From positions 706,001 to 770,000 of the forward strand of contig JACCIC010000177.1 in NCBI GenBank assembly GCA_018907035.1: a DNA stretch of 64,000 nt. The letters are read 5' to 3'. Source of the stretch: Sycobia sp. Sy_11. Its lineage: Eukaryota; Arthropoda; Insecta; Hymenoptera; Epichrysomallidae. The notes beneath the pieces are model-generated. The model did no database searches, was not told the DNA's origin, and worked only from the letters and a program-made list of their open reading frames with translations. Below are positions 12,286-23,810 of the stretch, piece by piece. The translations under genes and the position numbers were made by a program. Every line of letters begins with the position of its first letter. Positions within the stretch are counted from its first letter, which is position 1.

Positions 12286-13211
12286 TTAGGTGTACCAATA
12301 AGTTTTCGCCGTTTTGAAATGATGGCGCGACCGATAAGATAACATCGAAATTGTCAGCTGTAAAAAGTCGTATAGTATATGTTGACATTTGGAAATAGTA
12401 TAACCTTTTAATACCTCTGACTTGTTGCTAGCATCATTTGCAGGAATGGTTAATTTACTTCTTTCATATAAACCAATCTGCAATTGAAGCACATCGGTTA
12501 CTCATGGGAACATATGATGATGTTAATTTGAGTGAGAAAAGTTGTCGCGAGTGGTTTCAAAAATTTAAGAGTGGTAATTTTGACGTGGAGGACAAAACAC
12601 GCAGTGGAATGCCCAAAGTGTATGGTGACGCAGAATTGGAAGCTTCACTGGAGGAAGATCCGTGCCAAACGCAAGAAGATCTTGCATAAGAGTTAGGAGT
12701 GACTCAGTAAGCTACTTCACAATGTCTCAAAACCCTGGGTATGGTCTAAAAGCAAGGAAATTGGGTCCCTTACGAACTGAAGCTAAGAGACGCTGAACGT
12801 CGTTTATTCGCTCGCGAACAATTGATCAAAAGGCAAAATCGCAAATGATTTCTACATTGAATCATCACTGCAGACGAAAAGTGAATTCACTACCACAACG
12901 CAAAGCGTAGGAAGGCATGGGATAAGCCCGGACATGCCTCTACTTCTATGGCCAAGCCGCATATTCATGGTAAGAAGCTAATGCTGTGCATTTGTTGGGA
13001 TCAGCTTGGAGTAATCTATTACGAACTACTCCAACACAATCAAACCGTCTCCGGGGAATGTTACCAACAACAGTTGAAGCAATTGAGCCGAGCATTAAAA
13101 ATTAAACGTCCACAGTATGCCAAAAGGCACGATAATGTCATTTTTCAGCATAGCACCGCTGAGCCACATGTTGCAAAAATCGTAAAGAGAACGTTAGAAG
13201 CACTAATATAA
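12286..13211 (+). mobile_element. Mariner element, 3' end missing
   Basis: The left terminal repeat TTAGGTGTACCAATAAGTTT starts at 12286 after a TA dinucleotide, the mariner target. It matches the end of the complete copy at 59890-61180. The transposase follows in two main frames: 12438-12689 with AIEAHRLLMGTYDDVNLSEK and the helix-turn-helix block WFQKFKSGNFDVEDKTRSG, and 12948-13211 with MLCICWDQLGV (second catalytic Asp) and YAKRHDNVIFQ. At the third catalytic site the usual HDN reads HST, so the metal-binding residue is lost. No right repeat is found after 13211. Confidence 0.85.
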
Positions 13212-15725
13212 GCACTGATAGAAGCATTCAATACAAAATACAAAAATTAAAAAATGCTGTACAAAATTGTTTTTCTACAATTTTTTAGAAATTAATTGTT
13301 TGCAATAATATTATAAAAGCTTACGCAGTGTAAATCAAGGTATGTATCATGAAGTTCCTCCTTTGGCTGCAGCCCATCAACGTACTTCAATAATGATTTG
13401 TCTCCTTTATAAAAATGTGGAAATGAAGAGAGCATTGGTGCACCAAAATGGCAAGCTGAGGTATCAAATATTCCTTTCGGCGGGCATTTATTACTTCTAC
13501 TTCCGAGATTATTTTTATTTTTTTGGCAAAAGCATGAGTTATGTGTAGAATTTGTGTCAAAAATATTGTCCGCTAATTTATATCTGAAAAGTATACATTA
13601 AAAATAGCTTTGTGTAAATTTTCATATTTGTTCTGATAAATTATTATTTTTATTATTTGAATTAATTCAACCAGTTATGATATTCTTTGCCTATTTGGCA
13701 AGAAATCGTAAAATGTAAGTAAATTATTAGAATTGAAATTCAATTTTGAGATCTAATATATGATTTTAGGAAATAATTTAATCAGCAGTTATTCATTAGG
13801 AAGTGTACAATTCATTCAGAAGGTTAGTATAAAGAAGGACGAAGTCGCGTTATCTGGTATGAAACTAACTTAGTTTTTACGAATAATAATCTACTAAAGA
13901 ATTGCTGTTCCAATATTTTCGGTTTATTTGTAATTTCTATAATTTTAATAGTCTGAAACATGTTATTTATAAAAGAAAGTCATAGGTTATATAGTCTGAA
14001 ACATGGTATTTATAAAAGAAATCGACTGTTTAGTCTCTTTACATAAACGAGAGAATATTACTAATTGAAAGATTGGTAAATTACATATACATGTTATTGC
14101 GGGTACATACATCAAATGTAAATAAATAAACTTTGTATTAACGGTGCATTTATTAGTTTCTTGTAATGTGTATTTATTTGTTTCTTTAATGTTTCTTTAA
14201 TGTGTATTTATTTGTTTCTTTTAATGTTTAATAGAAGTGATATAAGTGTCTGTTTGTATGTACGCAGTGTAAGTAATCCTTGTGCAAGACGACGATAGCT
14301 AGTATAAGTTCCAGCAAGTGCACGCCTTTTTCTAATCTAGGACTCTATTACATTCATTAAAAGCCAGTAAAAGTGGCAGTGATGTTAACACATGTAGAAG
14401 GTTAACGGCTGTCTGCTATATGAGGCATACAGTACACGTATATCCTATATGTTAACTGTAGTACATATAGGTGAAAACTTAAAAACCATTAAAAGTGGGG
14501 GAAGAAATAGTAATTTCCTGGCCCAGCAAAGCTTATTAGATGCGTGTAAACTAAATCAATGGTGAAAATTAAATTGGGAATTATTCATAAATAATTACCA
14601 ATTTTTGCAAGAATACTTTGAGGATGTTTTATACCACACGAAGGTTTCTGGGTCTCTTCGTGTACACCTAAACAGAACTGGTTACAAGCATCGCACTTTT
14701 ACTGGAAAATACTTGAACAATAAGTATCAGGAAAGGTAAAAGGAACTGCTAGTTAACATTGAATAAATAATTAACATTTGCACAGTGAGCAATTATTATA
14801 ACTATCATAGGAAGAATATACATATAAAAATGCGCTTTTACTATGAAGTAATATTCTAAAATAAATGTAGTGATAAAAGTTTATTAAAAACGTCAGGCAG
14901 TACTAATATTAACAAATTTGTAATAAATAAAAATATAAATAAATAAATAATTAAATAAACGAAATTTCTAATAAATACTATCTTGACATTGAATTCTTGT
15001 TCTTTTTTATCAAACGATTGCAACTACATATCAAATCACCAAGTTCTTTCATTCTGTCAACCAAGAACATCAGAGATTGACAAGCTTGGTAGCAAGTCTA
15101 TATGTATTAATTAAATAATTAACAGGTCAGGAAATAACAAATAATTTAAATAATAATTAATAATAAATAACAACAACAGGACATAACTGGAAGAAAATTA
15201 TTCGAGCATATGCAAAATTAAATGGCACATAAGCAATAGACGATTATTTAAAACACAAACAACCCAAACAATTAATAATAATAAATAAATAAGTAAATAG
15301 CATACAATTTGAAAAAGGATCAGACAATAAATTTCACATTTAAAGGAACCGATTAAGAAGGCTAACTAGGACATCATTTTCATTTATTTAACAAATTTTT
15401 TTGCATAAACGATCAAAAAAAAAAATTCTGAAATTTCCTATGCTTGTATTGGGATTCAAGAGGCATTGTGCATATACCTACTTCAACTTTAACGATTTTT
15501 TTTGGAAACTTTTCTTAATTTTTTTTTCATTCTCTCACTTTAAGCCACTTAAAATAATAAGGATATTTTTAGAACCCTTGAAAAAATAAATAACTTTTAC
15601 AACTTTCTCTCCTATTCACTACAATAGTACCTACATAATAAAAAAGTAATAACATTATTTAATAAACACTCTCACGTACTAAATAATACTAAATAAAAAA
15701 AATAAATAAAAAAAAGAAGAAAGAA
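13212..15725. other. AT-rich interval without recognised gene
   Basis: It holds several TAAATAAA-type tracts (14930-15310). A short duplicated piece lies at 13955-14025, where AGTCTGAAACATG..ATTTATAAAAGAAA occurs twice. The frame 13342-13548 is open but has no recognised motif. Confidence 0.45.
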
Positions 15726-15729
15726 GATG

Positions 15730-16660
15730 TTTGGGTTATATAAGCGCCGAAAGGTCTTGCGATGGTATAGACGGAGATGGAAATATGGCATCTGCGACAA
15801 ATCTCCCATCGCAAGGCTATTTAGTGGTAGAAAGTACAGAAAGGCAGCGTCGTCAGTATGTTGACCACCTGGCAACGTGGAAACGCGCACGTGCAAGACA
15901 AACGTGCGCTTTTCTCTGTGTTATGATCTTCTCTCCTGACGCCCTTAAGTAGCACCCCTCTCTCCACGAATGTGTTCGACCGGCAGGAGCGACGATCGAA
16001 GCGGTGAGATATTCTGCGTTTTGTTTCCGGAGCGCGATCACCCGCACGCTTATTATCCTGTGCCGCGAAATCGAAGCATATTTTTGATACAGTTTATGTA
16101 ATTTATTTCGATCCTCCACTATATATTGTACTTGTGTGTGTGTGCGAGCGTGTAGGTGCGCGTGTGTGTAGGCGTCACCCGCGTAGGTTTAGGAGAGCTG
16201 CAGCGACACACGGCGCTTGGCCGTGTAGACGATTCATTTGGTGCGATCGCTAAGGGTGCTTCTAGCGGCATTCGTGCCCAGTGGCCGCCGTTGCGGTGAG
16301 GGCTGTACCCGTATCCAGGACGCTGGGGCCGCAACGCGGAGTAGGAGGATCAACGAAGCACGCCTTCCCCTTGGGCCTCAGAGACTCGCCTCCTCAAGCC
16401 ACCGGTTCTCGCCAGAAGAAATGCGTATGTGAGTGTGATTACGATTAGAGCGTGTGCGTTTGGCGTATGCGTGTACGAGGTTTGTAGCGAATATTTGTAC
16501 AGGTTGGTTTCCAGTGTAAAATTTTGTATGCGCATTGATTATTATTATATCTTGTCGGAAACGATTCGGCTTTTTCCTCCATTTAATAAATGGAGGTTTT
16601 TTATGCCTTGTCGTTTCTAATCTAGTAAATAGTTCTTGTTTTAAAGTGATTAAAGTGTAT
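15730..16660. other. CpG-rich block, unclassified
   Basis: Base composition changes sharply: CpG steps are frequent from 15730 to about 16450, against a CpG-poor, AT-rich background. It has a TATATAAG motif near 15737, GT-rich runs (16130-16160) and AATAAA near 16585. It ends about 400 bases before the gag start of Gypsy copy B. A 5' LTR of copy B is one reading, but it does not resemble the 3' LTR start at 22265. A host promoter or exon is another. Frames on both strands overlap and none has a recognised motif. Confidence 0.3.
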
Positions 16661-17057
16661 TTATTTGAATCCACCCCCTTCAAATGCTCACTCCATAAAT
16701 TATAAAATTGATCTTTCAGGCTCTAGGTAAAGAAGAAACAGAGGATACCCACCAGAGAAGACGATAATTTTGAAAATTTGGATTAAAAACAGAAATATAT
16801 AGAAGTAAATAAAAATAAATCAAAGTTTTAATGAAAGAGAATAGACATTAAAAACACATATTTTAGGAAAATAAACTAAATCAAAACAAAAAAAGACTGA
16901 TAATTATAAGTTGTAAATAGGTCTAAGTATAGATAATATAATTTCTATCGATCGGAAACGATATAACGTTAATTTAAATTAAACAAAATTTTAATCCATA
17001 GCTATATAGTATAAATAGACGATATTTAAACCATATAAAAATTATTTTTATATATAC

Positions 17058-18200
17058 TTGAGTAACATGGAAACGAAAGCACCAACAAGCCACGTACTGG
17101 TTGACGAGGAAAAAAGGTTAAATAGTCTTTGCGCAGAGATGTCGCCAGAACAATTAACTCAAGAAGTGAGAGAACCCAATATCAAAACCATAGATGATAT
17201 TGAAGCTGTTCGAGACAGACTAGTGCGATTTTTGTTACTATGACTTTTTGGAAAGAGCACTGTTGAGTCAGAATGAGAATCAGATGAAGGACGAGATTCA
17301 TCCTGATATTTCAGAATTATCAGAAGTTTTAAAATCCACAGAGCTGAACACGGTAGACGAGATAAAAGCTGAGAAACAATCACGATAACACCACCATGGT
17401 GTTTCCCCATTAATGCCCCATTTGGAGTGTATAATATGGGTGAATGGCCATCACCATCGGGTCACAATAAAAATCTGCCCGGTACGGAGAAAGTACCGGC
17501 AACCATGACAAACCCTTGGTATAATCTACGAGGACCATGGAACGATCCCCACAGCATAACAGAATAGGGCCAGCATGAGATGCCTACAACCCGAACCACC
17601 TACCGCCCCAACATAAGATAACAAAAGAGAAACAGAATATCCGGTATCACCACCGCCGCATACGTCAAACGGTGTTCTGAATCCACAAACCTGGTACCAG
17701 AACAGGTCGTATTATAGCACACACCTTAAGCAGACACGAGCAGGTCAACTGCTAAGACAATAGAACATGAAGTATTGAGCGACGCCACAGGAGGATGTTG
17801 AAGAATTTATAGAAAGATTAGAAGAAACTTGCGAAAGTCTAGATATCCCGGCTACAAGATATATTAAAATTGATACTGGGTATTTTATGCGGATCTGCTC
17901 ACACAATTTAGGCCTACCGATTACACATTGAGACTAGAAGAGGAATTTAGTGATAGGGCAGGAGGTTCTAACGAGTAGATAGGATCATACTTAATAGGTA
18001 TGAGGGCAATTCTAGGAAAATTCTCGCCACCATTGCCACCAGAAACACAGCTGGGTAGGGTTTACAGAAATGTAAACCCTACCTTTATGGACAAAATCAA
18101 TAGAGCGGACTGCAAGACGTTAAACGAACTGCAGGTACCTGCGAACAGATAGAACTTAAAAAGGAGCTAACTCGTCGTTGCAAGGAGCCGCCAGACCTGT
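17058..18200 (+). pseudogene. Gag of Gypsy copy B
   Basis: Starts with MSNMETKAPTSHVLVDEEKR, comparable to the N terminus of copy A. The capsid-like part runs EEFIERLEETCESLDIPATR (about 17800), LRLEEEFSDRAG (17930) and MRAILGKFSPPLPPETQLGR (18000). Stops near 17240, 17390, 17760 and 17980 show decay. It would form the particle coat if intact. Confidence 0.72.
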
Positions 18201-18589
18201 CTAATTAGCAGCCCACCTTGCCCACGTAACGCATAACGTTGGTTAAATCACCAGCATCTATAATAACATCCAAGAAAGAACACAGTATGAGCTCATTGCC
18301 AGGAAGACGAAATCGCGAAGAGCAATATCCCGATACCCAGAAGACCACGGGACGAATCTAGAAGAGAATCAAGGGAAAAACAATACCGAAGTCCCTCTCC
18401 CAGATATCGTTTGGTAACAGCTCCTCAGCCTCGATCACGATCATCAAATCAATCTCGATACAGACCTAGGATATCATCCCCACGACCCGTATAACCACTA
18501 GTCCCTCTCGCGACTACCGTCCAGCTCGAGAAAGTAACGAACAGAAACGTTATCCCCGATCACATATCCAGATTCTGATAAAATACGTC

Positions 18590-18790
18590 GTGACTCACCA
18601 CGACCACGCGCCGATCGAGGAAACCACGGCGAAGATAGTCGGCCGTGATGGATTATGCAGCAGACCAGGCCACTGGGCAGACAGAAACCCCGAACGGAAA
18701 CACATCTTCTATAATTGCGGCGAAGATGGCGTAACAACAGTAAACTGTACGCGTTGTGGCTCGAATAGAAGGAGGTCGGGAAACGCCTAA
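18590..18790 (+). pseudogene. Gag zinc-knuckle segment of Gypsy copy B
   Basis: Contains LCSRPGHWADRNPERKHIF, where the first Cys of CX2CX4HX4C is lost. A second knuckle, FYNCGEDGVTTVNCTRCG, has Val at the His position. The spacing matches copy A. An Arg-rich tail follows. Confidence 0.72.
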
Positions 18791-18888
18791 GGGAAAAGGC
18801 TATCGGAATCGACCCTACTACCCTTTACGATGAGACTCCATGAACAACTAGAAACACAAATAACGAAGGACGCGCGTCAATAATCACC

Positions 18889-19224
18889 GTGGACGTTACC
18901 AATTCTTGGCGCACGATCCCAATTCGGGAAGATGAGAATCGACTCTTCCTGATTCTTGAACTATCAGGAAAGACATTCCCGGCATTAATTGATCTGGAGG
19001 CGCCCGATTCCTATATTGGACTACGCCCAGCGAAGGTTGTTAAAAGAGCCATTATACCAATCACGTCATTTATGCAGCTACCAACTGGCCAGATCTGCTC
19101 CAAGGACGGAGAAGTAGATCTCCTCCTGAAAATAGATGGGCAACAAGTTACGACGCGCTTCAGAGTGTCTACCGCTTTAACGTACGATATCGTCCTAGGC
19201 ATAGATATTCTGATTCAGTTATAA
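18889..19224 (+). pseudogene. Aspartic protease of Gypsy copy B
   Basis: One open frame covers nearly the whole domain. It has ENRLFLILELSGKTFPALID, then LEAPDSYIG where the active triad should be, then LPTGQICSKDGEVDLLLKID and YDIVLGIDI. The triad D-x-G is altered to D-L-E, so the enzyme would not work although the frame is open for 111 codons. Copies A and C show D-P-G at this point. Confidence 0.75.
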
Positions 19225-19499
19225 ATGAAGTACAGACAATCACTGCCCCAGCAGCAATAAACAGGGTTACCACGTTTGACCAAAGACAGAGGCAGTAACT
19301 AAATCAGCTACTAATCCAGCTGATACCGGAACAGATATCGGCTTTCAGGCTTCCACAGATGCCCCCGCATCATATAGACGTGCAAGACCATCGACCTATT
19401 AAGTAGCGCCTCCTCCGCATACCGTACAAATTATTAAGGCAGGCCCATGCCGAAGTCGATAGACTTCTCGTCGAAGACATCATAGAACCTCAGAACAGA

Positions 19500-20440
19500 A
19501 GAAGGATGCATATTATCTTCCTCACATGGACGTCCTATTGGGTAATCTGTGTGACGCTTGTTATCTTTCTAAGTTAAACTGGAGCCAGGTATATCACCAG
19601 ATTCTTTTAGATGACACTAGTAAGGAAATAACTGCCTTTGCAGTCCCGCAGAAAGGGCTTTTTCAATAGACCACAATTCCATATGGACTGACCACGCCCC
19701 AGCCAATTTCAAATGCGACATGGATGTCGTGTTCTGACTGCAATGGGACCCGTGTGTATTTGTCTATATGGACGATATTCCATCCAACATACTCAGCGAT
19801 CAGAAGATGTACTGGGCCTCCTTAGTCAGGTTGGGCTTCAAATTAACAAGGAGAAATTGGAGTTTTGTTGCCGAAGGTACGTTAACTGCTTTATATAGTG
19901 GTCAAAGACGGACTGCGTACGGACCGCGACAAGCTGAAGCCCGTTACGGAATATCTAGCCCGAACAGACATCAAACATATGAAACGTTTTCTCGGTATGA
20001 TAGAGTGGCACGCTTGCTTCATAAAATCTTTATCGAACGTAAAGACGCCATTCAGTAAACTGTTACGAAAGAACGTGAGATGGTACTGAGACAAACTCCA
20101 GGACGATGCATTTAACCAACTGCGAATCTTACTAACGCAAGCTCCCGCATTAGCGCACCCCGTACTGAGTCGGCCATATATTCTACAAACCGATACCAAC
20201 ATCTACACCGTCGGTGCCGTGCTTAGTCAAGACACGGATAATGAAGAGCACCCTATCGCTTATGCGAGCAGGGTATTGAGTAAGGCAGAGGTACTGCACA
20301 GTGACCGAAAAAGAGTGGCTGGCCGTACTCTGGGTTGGGAGAGGAATTTACGGTGATCACTGATCACAGTAGCCTAAAATGGCAACATATGCTAAAAAAC
20401 CTACGGGCAGAATAGCAAGATCGGACACAGCGCTGCAGGC
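19500..20440 (+). pseudogene. Reverse transcriptase and RNase H of Gypsy copy B
   Basis: RT blocks in order: HMDVLLGNLCDACYLSKLNW (19520), EITAFAVPQKGLFQ (19625), CVFVYMDDI (19755), QVGLQINKEKLEFCC (19830) and VVKDGLRTDRDKLKPVTEYL (19900), then KRFLGMIEWHACF. RNase H begins near 20160 with PYILQTDTN, then VGAVLSQDTDNEEHPIAYAS. At least six frame breaks occur. The YMDD active site is present. Confidence 0.82.
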
Positions 20441-20689
20441 CTATAATATGAAGATCATTCATACTCACGTCCCTCTACCACAAAGACATCGCCAACAGCT
20501 ACCATCACCGCTATGGAGCGAGATAGTTGGTACGAGAGAAATGTCTCCGGACGTACTAGGTCACGAAGAAGAAGATTTTTGGAGATTGGAAGATCGTCAG
20601 CTCTTCCAAAGATCGTGAGCGGATAATGTTCGAATGTCACAACAAGTCGACGTCCGGGAATTTTGGTGTTCAAAAAATACAACACAAGG

Positions 20690-20890
20690 TCCCCAAGGCA
20701 GTCCCACCCCCACCAGAGGATTTCATATCCCTCAAACGATCGCACCCATCCTATCCCGCAAGGCCGATCTCCAAACAGTAGACCCAGAAAAAGAATGGCT
20801 GCTGGAACTGCGGTGACGGACGTCATTGGTACTACACCTGCTCGCAACCGCGGAGTAGCAAATTTTGCTACCGCTGTAGCAGCTGGACAA
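20690..20890 (+). pseudogene. Gag zinc-knuckle scrap from a different retroelement
   Basis: In one frame a Pro-rich stretch PKAVPPPPEDFISLKRSHP is followed, after one stop, by CWNCGDGRHWYYTC. This is a perfect CX2CX4HX4C knuckle at 20800-20841, and then KFCYRCS. It lies downstream of the copy B RNase H, where integrase would be expected. That suggests an inserted or recombined second element. It is unlike the knuckles of A, B and C. Confidence 0.6.
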
Positions 20891-20899
20891 TGAATATCC

Positions 20900-22250
20900 A
20901 TACGTGCTTTGCAGGTCCCCAGACTTCGGCCCCTACCGCTTCGTCTTCGAACGGGAAAGGGGTAGGTGACAGCATGAAGCAGTAGCCAGGTGTCCGAAGA
21001 AGTCGCAGAGGCAGAAAAGGTGCTAGATAAAGCCGAGCTCCGGACAGTCGCGCAACCAAGAGCGTAAAAGATGACTGGGCAGACCCTCTATGAGGCTGCA
21101 GCAGAACTTGGCCATAGCACACAACTGGTTCTGATCCTCATGCCGGGTGCTAACATCTACATCACTAAGTAGACATAGTCTAGATACTAAATAGACATCG
21201 TCCAGCTGTTGTGTTTTTGTTTTTTTCTAGACACAGTTACCATAGATATTCCCCCATATTCCCCATACCGCGATACCAGCAAAGGTAGCAGAGTACATCG
21301 GTTAGGAGTTACTGATGCGACAAAATAGTGCATGATACGCGAAATGTTAGTAAAGAGTAGAGCACACGCAAGTGCGTTAATGTAGCACAGTGTTGACGGA
21401 CGAGAAGTCGCACTAGAAAAAAGCATACAATGGCTCCCAGTATAAAGAAGGCTACTTGCCCGGTCTCCCAATACTGCCAACGATAGCTGAGAGGAAACAG
21501 TAATTACAGAAAAACCTCGTTTCCTATAAACCCCATCGCAGAAAGAGCCAACGCAGCATAGAGAAGCTCCCTAAGTGGCTGAAGCCGGCACCGAGCGAAG
21601 AAGAGTGACAAGCAAGAGTCACGCGTCACGAAGAAAAAATAGACATTAGTTAGACAATATATTATAGTAGTTAAATTACAAGTTTCATAATTTTTTACAC
21701 ATTTCTTAGTTTTAGTTTAGTTTTAGTCACTCATAACAATTTATACATCTTTTCCCTTTCGTATAAAATAACTGGCTAGGTTAGGTATTTATAGATATAA
21801 GCATCTTCAAATTTCAGCGTGAAAAAGTATTATGTTTAATTTATAGTTATACACAGTAGTCACAAACTCATGATACTGTATCCGTTAGCATCAGCGCGAA
21901 GTTTTCATATTTTTTTTTTTATATATCCGAATAAGGTAGAAACCAGCCATACTTGCAAACGCAACATAAATACAAACGACACTAACAATTTATTTTTGTA
22001 ATTAGCCTAAGATTTATTTAGTATTATATAGAGCCACCACCTAACGGCGACAACACATGGAGACCACCGATGCTCACAGCAAAAGCTACCGTTTTTCTTT
22101 TCGTTATTCTGAAAACACATAGCTATTTCATTTGAGCGGTTCCGATATCCATATATCCCAATCCATATCCCTAATAATATCCCTACCCGACGATTTCAAA
22201 CACAGACGCACGAAACTAGACCTAGAATAAACGCGCCTCACATGTCGGTT
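20900..22250 (+). other. 3' part of the copy B block, unrecognised
   Basis: No integrase core is found. A short peptide EGYLPGLPILPTIAER near 21447-21490 resembles VGYLPVPPTLYPI near 50315-50350, followed in both by a Lys/Arg-rich stretch. The rest (21500-22250) is AT-rich and reads as 3' untranslated DNA leading to the purine tract. Confidence 0.4.
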
Positions 22251-22251
22251 T

Positions 22252-22262
22252 AGAAGGGAGAG
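22252..22262 (+). promoter_or_regulatory. Polypurine tract of Gypsy copy B
   Basis: AGAAGGGAGAG lies two bases before the TGTGACC start of the LTR, the position of the plus-strand primer. Confidence 0.55.
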
Positions 22263-22264
22263 TT

Positions 22265-22437
22265 TGTGACCGGACAAACTGCCGGTCCGCGATTGTGAAA
22301 CCGAATATTTGCGTCTGAAAACGAAAATGTGCGAAGCGAGATCCGCGAGAGTTCACTACGTGCACACACGAAGGAGAAAGTTGAAAGAAGAATCCTTCTT
22401 CTCTTTCAAGCTGTCAAGAGAGACACTCTCTCGATAT
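22265..22437 (+). mobile_element. 3' LTR start of Gypsy copy B, truncated
   Basis: Starts TGTGACCGG after a purine tract and contains the inverted pair GACCGG and CCGGTC within the first 24 bases. The CpG-rich character ends near 22437, after which AT-rich DNA begins without a CA end. No second copy of this LTR was found upstream. Confidence 0.5.
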
Positions 22438-22780
22438 TAGAAATTAATTAACATTTCTTCTATTTGATTAACTGACGCACAAAAATTTAAATATGAAATT
22501 TAAATGTATAAATCTTTTCATAAAACTATTTAATAGTTATAAGTAAATAAGTTTTTAAAAAATAAAAAATAGTATTTTAATTTATATATACATTTTGTAG
22601 TTGTACTATTTATTTATTAAATTTAATAATTAAATCTTTGTGTTTCATTTAATAAAATCAAAAAAATATTTATTAGATTTTATAACTGGCAGGAGATAAT
22701 CAAATAAACTTAATCCATCAATTGAGAAAACTATTTCATTCTTTCGTGTAAACGGTTCTTCCAAAATTGAATATTTTTCT

Positions 22781-22781
<1 letters not shown>

Positions 22782-22831
<50 letters not shown>
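22782..22831. repeat. (TA)n microsatellite
   Basis: 25 TA units ending at the solo LTR start; a shorter TA tract resumes at 23705 after the LTR. Confidence 0.95.
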
Positions 22832-22834
<3 letters not shown>

Positions 22835-23704
22835 ACCGGGGAACGCAAGCGCCGCGTACGCTTGCTTTCCCACGTCCCTATGCGCTCTCTCCCGCCGAAG
22901 CCCTTGCTTATATGTACATATGTTTATATGTAAATATTAATATATATTTGTTACAGACCGACGCACGCATGAGAAGTAAGTGAAAGAGATAGCGGGAAGT
23001 GCGGACAGATGGTTGCGCACGAATTTGGGGAGTCTTGAGAGAGAACTTGACGAGAGATGTGCGATCGGGCCTTTTCCTTGCGAACACACAAAAAAGAGAG
23101 TCGGCCGAGTGCTCGTTTTTCTTGCGTTCTTTTGTTTTGTTTCGCGTGGTACCCTGTGCCCGCTGTGCGAGTTTCGTCGCTTTCGTGCGTACTCCCACGT
23201 GGCTCCCGTCTGTGCGGAGTAACTGCCCCATCCCGGGGCCATCGACGAGTGCGGACACCGCCTCCCCCGGCGAACGAGGACGTGCTGCCATCGGTTCAGG
23301 GGTTGCCGCCGCCGCCTTCTGCCGCCAGCGGACAACACAACAACCTCGACCCCGACTGTAAGTGGCAGCCCGTTACTCTCTCCCTCCCTCTCTCTCTCTC
23401 TCTCTCTCTTTCCTGACAGCACACGCGCCGTCGCCTCGGCGATCCTCGGTCTGCGCGCCTCGCGCCTTCTCGTATCTGTTATACCGAACGTACGTTATGA
23501 ATTAAAGACACGTTCAGTTTGATTTGATGGGCTTTCTTCTAATTATTTGATCTTCCTACCTCACGCGTAATTCTGCATGTGATACTTCGCCTCTCGCGGA
23601 CCGCCCCTCTCCCTCGCCGAAACGACTAAGCCCAGCCAGGCACTTCTTTTCCAACGGTCGTGCCCGCCCTCCTCGTGTTCGAGGCGGACCCGCGCACCGT
23701 TACA
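22832..23704. mobile_element. Solo LTR inside a (TA)n tract
   Basis: A CpG-rich 873-bp block starts TGTACCGGGG and ends CCGTTACA, with (TA)n directly on both sides. TG..CA ends, the sharp composition change and continuity of the host TA tract support one LTR left after recombination between two. It holds a (CT)n run (23375-23412), GAATTAAAG and an AATATTAATATATATTT element. The target duplication cannot be measured inside TA repeats. The frames of 119-161 aa on both strands are unrecognised and overlap one another. Confidence 0.65.
23375..23412. repeat. (CT)n microsatellite
   Basis: About 16 CT units with small interruptions, within the solo LTR. Confidence 0.9.
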
Positions 23705-23810
23705 ATATATATATATATATATATTTTTTTTCGAATATCTAATTAATTAATTATATATTTCATGCACGTATAATGCTGTTTAATAAAAGTCAACAAATAT
23801 TTATTATCAG

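Larger units (their letters stand above)
17058..22437 (+). mobile_element. Ty3/Gypsy LTR retrotransposon, copy B (broken)
   Basis: Plus-strand relic of the same family as copy A. It has gag from 17058, knuckle at 18645-18775, protease at 18889-19224, RT at 19500-20090 and RNase H at 20095-20440. From about 20640 the sequence shifts to another retroelement's gag piece and an unrecognised 3' part. It ends with a purine tract and a TGTGACC LTR start at 22265. Many stops interrupt all domains and integrase is not seen. The upstream LTR was not identified. Confidence 0.82.

Noticed and set aside
16378..16683. 101-codon minus frame in the CpG-rich block
   Set aside because: Overlaps other frames on both strands, no known motif, and no splice or promoter logic on that strand.
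20455..20901. 148-codon minus-strand frame
   Set aside because: Opposite to the gag knuckle frame at 20.8 kb; the hydrophobic look comes from reading it in antisense.
22265..22437. Pairing this LTR start with the block at 15.7-16.7 kb
   Set aside because: No shared sequence found by eye beyond composition, so I did not call the latter its 5' LTR.
22937..23422. 161-codon minus-strand frame with overlapping plus frames of 119-120 codons
   Set aside because: Open on both strands because the solo LTR is GC-rich and poor in stops; no domain recognised.
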